Assembly (NCBI GenBank): GCA_000333855.2
Contig: CM007319.1
Location: 1,828,270 to 1,878,852, forward strand
Direction of reading: 5' to 3'
Source: Endotrypanum monterogeii
Lineage: Eukaryota > Euglenozoa > Kinetoplastea > Trypanosomatida > Trypanosomatidae
Length of the DNA: 50,583 bases
Position numbers and translations under genes: made by a program. The notes below the pieces were generated by a model, which made no database searches, had not been told where the DNA came from, and worked only from the letters and a program-made list of their open reading frames with translations. Shown here piece after piece: positions 48,543 through 50,583 of this stretch (positions are counted from its first letter, which is position 1; each line of letters starts with the position of its first letter).

Positions 48543-50201
48543 TCACTGCATAGAACTGTTGATAACCCCAACGTCCATGTTGTGAACTTGAAAGTCTGTG
48601 GAAACTTGGTGCCTCATCGCCTCCTGCCGGCTTTGGATTTTACTTGACTTGATGGCACAGGAAGTGCAAACAGCAATATGTCCCGAGAGACACCAGTAGG
48701 CGACATCGTTTGGTGAGATTATCCACTGACACTTGGCGCAGCAGCCCTGCTCCGGGTATTGAGAGAGGAGTAGCATCTGCCCACAGCTGCAGTGTTCAGA
48801 TGGAAGGGCTGACTGGAGCGTAACAGTCGTAGGCTTCACTATCGACGAGCTCAAATCCTTGCCCAACATACACGGTGACACCATGTTCACCTGGGAACCC
48901 CGGCACTCAGTTTGCGAGCGCGAAGCGGAAATCATCATTTGATTTGCAACTTCGATGTTCGCAATGCTACTGTTGCTCATTTGCATCGCGTAGACAGAGC
49001 TCGGAGAGGGAGCCAGACCACCGGGAACGATGGTGCTCGGCGGTGCACCCGTTTGCATATTGGCGGAACCGAAAAACTGTGATAGAGTATTCATGTTCGG
49101 CGCCATAACGTAGCTGGACGGTCCAAAGGAAGACGTCGAATGAAGTGACGAGACGTCCATGTAGGCGCCTCTGGGAGCTCCAGAAGCAGCAGAAACATGT
49201 TGCTGGAGGAATACTGGATGCGGAAGCATGTGTGCCAAGTTGGGCCGCATTGGATTCATCAGCCCCCCCTGTAGTCCATTGAACGCTATGCCTGGGTTTG
49301 AGTTGACATTAGATTTGTGTCCCGAGTGGCGTAGCTTAGACTGGGGGGTGAGTTTTTCTAGAACCAATGCCGCCTTTGGTACCCCTCGCAGCTGCTCGCG
49401 TGGCATCTGCTGGATGAATGAAGGTAACTGGGCGGCTCGGCTAGGTTCAACAACCCATACACAATTGATATCGCACAGGACACGCTTGGTGAATTCCAGG
49501 ATGGCCGCGAGGGCGCTGGCGTTAATCATAACAAATGCACACGTTCGGTCGCGATTGTGGCACTTGACGTCACGCACCTGGACAACTTTACCCCGCTCAC
49601 GACCGATGGCCCTCAACAGAGCCTCGATGTCATCCTCGGTGTAGCTGCTGGGCAGCTGACCTACAAAAATACCAGCGGACTCCTCACTTTCAATGTGCGG
49701 TGGCACCGGCCTCTGCTTCGACGCGTCGCGGAAGGACAGCGCGCGTGCGCAAAGCGGCGGATTGCAGATGTTTGAGTACACATTCGGAGATGAAAAGCTC
49801 TGGGATATGTTCTGCGGGGATGACACCTGACTGGAAAAATGCACCAGGCTTATCGTGTTGACGTTTCCCGCTGTGTGATCTAGGCCAGAGTCGCGCGTGG
49901 ACACAGGCGACTTCGACGAAAGTGGTGCCGGCAAACCGGCGATGAGGTGATTGCTAGAGTCCAGTGAAAAGGTGCTGAGTGCTGCGACGTCCAGCTTTGG
50001 CAAGGTGTTGTCTTGCGCACCCGTGGGCATTAACATTCCATTTTTCTGTTGCTGTTGGAAACTCTCATTTGCGAGCGGTGGCTTTGACAGCCCAGTGGAC
50101 ACGGCGACGCCGTCGTCGTCGTCGTCGATATCCAGTAAGAAGTCAAGCGGATTGAACGCACTCATGTGGAGCTCACCGGTAACGTCGTCCATGTTTTTCA
50201 T
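48543..50201 (-). CDS. RRM RNA-binding protein with C-terminal Cys/His cluster
   Basis: 552 residues on the - strand from the ATG at 50201; the frame is open 44 codons further but has no ATG there. A single RRM spans about residues 177-251, with RNP2 IFVGQL and a degenerate RNP1 (RTCAFVMI). The flanks are Ser/Asn/Met/Pro-rich and disordered, with a Gln-run (SFQQQQK) and an acidic IDDDDDG near the start. The C-terminal part (about 469-515) has eight Cys and a His: C-S-C, then GCCAKC, then YWCLSGHIAVCTSC, which looks like a zinc-binding treble-clef or cross-brace fold and is not a CCCH finger. The protein is probably a post-transcriptional regulator of mRNA; the exact family name escapes me. 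It is the first seen gene of the opposing transcription unit. Confidence 0.88.
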   Translation of the reverse strand: MKNMDDVTGELHMSAFNPLDFLLDIDDDDDGVAVSTGLSKPPLANESFQQQQKNGMLMPTGAQDNTLPKLDVAALSTFSLDSSNHLIAGLPAPLSSKSPVSTRDSGLDHTAGNVNTISLVHFSSQVSSPQNISQSFSSPNVYSNICNPPLCARALSFRDASKQRPVPPHIESEESAGIFVGQLPSSYTEDDIEALLRAIGRERGKVVQVRDVKCHNRDRTCAFVMINASALAAILEFTKRVLCDINCVWVVEPSRAAQLPSFIQQMPREQLRGVPKAALVLEKLTPQSKLRHSGHKSNVNSNPGIAFNGLQGGLMNPMRPNLAHMLPHPVFLQQHVSAASGAPRGAYMDVSSLHSTSSFGPSSYVMAPNMNTLSQFFGSANMQTGAPPSTIVPGGLAPSPSSVYAMQMSNSSIANIEVANQMMISASRSQTECRGSQVNMVSPCMLGKDLSSSIVKPTTVTLQSALPSEHCSCGQMLLLSQYPEQGCCAKCQWIISPNDVAYWCLSGHIAVCTSCAIKSSKIQSRQEAMRHQVSTDFQVHNMDVGVINSSMQ

Positions 50202-50583
50202 CGATACAATAAATGTGCGGCCGGCGAAATACTTTGTCGTCACCTGGAGTGCTGGGTGATACAATCCCTTTGTTACCTTTTCTTCGATCTTACTTGATGC
50301 TGCAGATGTTTGCGTACGTGTGATCGATGACAAAACTGGGTGACAGCTACAACAAGAATATCAAAAAAAAAATGAATGAAAGCTACGGAGCAAAGGGATC
50401 AAAAAAAAAAAACAATAATAATAAAATGTTGCAGGCAATTGTGGTTTTCACTTTTTTCAGACAAAAAAAAAGTCGAAAATTGTTTGGAAAGAAGCGAAAT
50501 GCACACCAAACGCAGTAAATAGCACACGGTTTTGAAGTAGCAGCTCGACTACATATACATATACAACATATATATATATATAT
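50202..50583. other. Upstream (leader) region of the - strand gene
   Basis: Read on the - strand it has T-runs (complement of the A-runs near 50363-50372 and 50402-50412) and a TAG at 50349-50347 after a T-rich stretch, a likely splice acceptor about 145 nt before the ATG. A TA array starts at the window's right end. No gene seen. Confidence 0.55.

Overview
The window reads as nuclear DNA of a kinetoplastid (trypanosomatid), most likely a Leishmaniinae species (Leishmania or a close relative). Reasons: intronless genes run head to tail on one strand; each gene is preceded by long pyrimidine tracts ending in AG, the arrangement used for spliced-leader trans-splicing; the gaps are long and rich in poly-T, poly-A, TA and TG runs; coding stretches are visibly more GC-rich and free of such runs; and the PABP at 8.7-10.4 kb looks like the Leishmania PABP1 type. 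The species cannot be fixed from the sequence alone.

Layout. From the left edge to about 43.5 kb all genes lie on the + strand and look like one polycistronic unit: a 1024-residue probably mitochondrial helical protein (1757-4831); an unknown protein (5468-7207); PABP1 (8747-10450); a disordered unknown (13844-15826); a VLRF1 (Vms1/ANKZF1-type) peptidyl-tRNA hydrolase of ribosome quality control (17846-19399); a small zinc-ribbon/degenerate EF-hand protein (21254-21760); a small coiled-coil protein (25372-25887); protein-only RNase P, PRORP (27914-29665); ribosomal protein eL37 (30502-30753); an RluA-type pseudouridine synthase (31730-33955); an Exo70-type exocyst subunit (34903-37065); an unknown (38000-39106); a METTL13/EEF1AKMT4-like methyltransferase whose frame is broken at an A8 run (40311-41187); and a BT1-family folate/biopterin transporter (41585-43465). 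A roughly 5.1-kb gap (43466-48542) follows, then one gene on the - strand, an RRM protein with a C-terminal Cys/His cluster (48543-50201). The gap is therefore a convergent strand-switch region, where two transcription units meet.

Functional relations. In trypanosomatids neighbours share a precursor RNA rather than a pathway. Several genes here nevertheless serve RNA or translation: PABP1, PRORP, the pseudouridine synthase, eL37, the VLRF1 release factor, the probable eEF1A-type methyltransferase and the RRM protein. This fits common gene-order conservation and need not be a functional cluster.

Mobile and repetitive DNA. A dispersed repeat of about 330 bp occurs twice (456-788 and 16209-16536) in the same orientation with seven substitutions by eye, in non-coding DNA; it resembles the short degenerate retroposons (SIDER) of Leishmania. 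Many TA, TG and CA microsatellites lie in the gaps. I found no tRNA, rRNA, CRISPR array or DNA transposon. The points most worth a second look are the stripped-down VLRF1 protein, the methyltransferase frame break, the repeat pair, the strand-switch region with a possible relic ORF, and a U/A hairpin in the PABP1 leader region.
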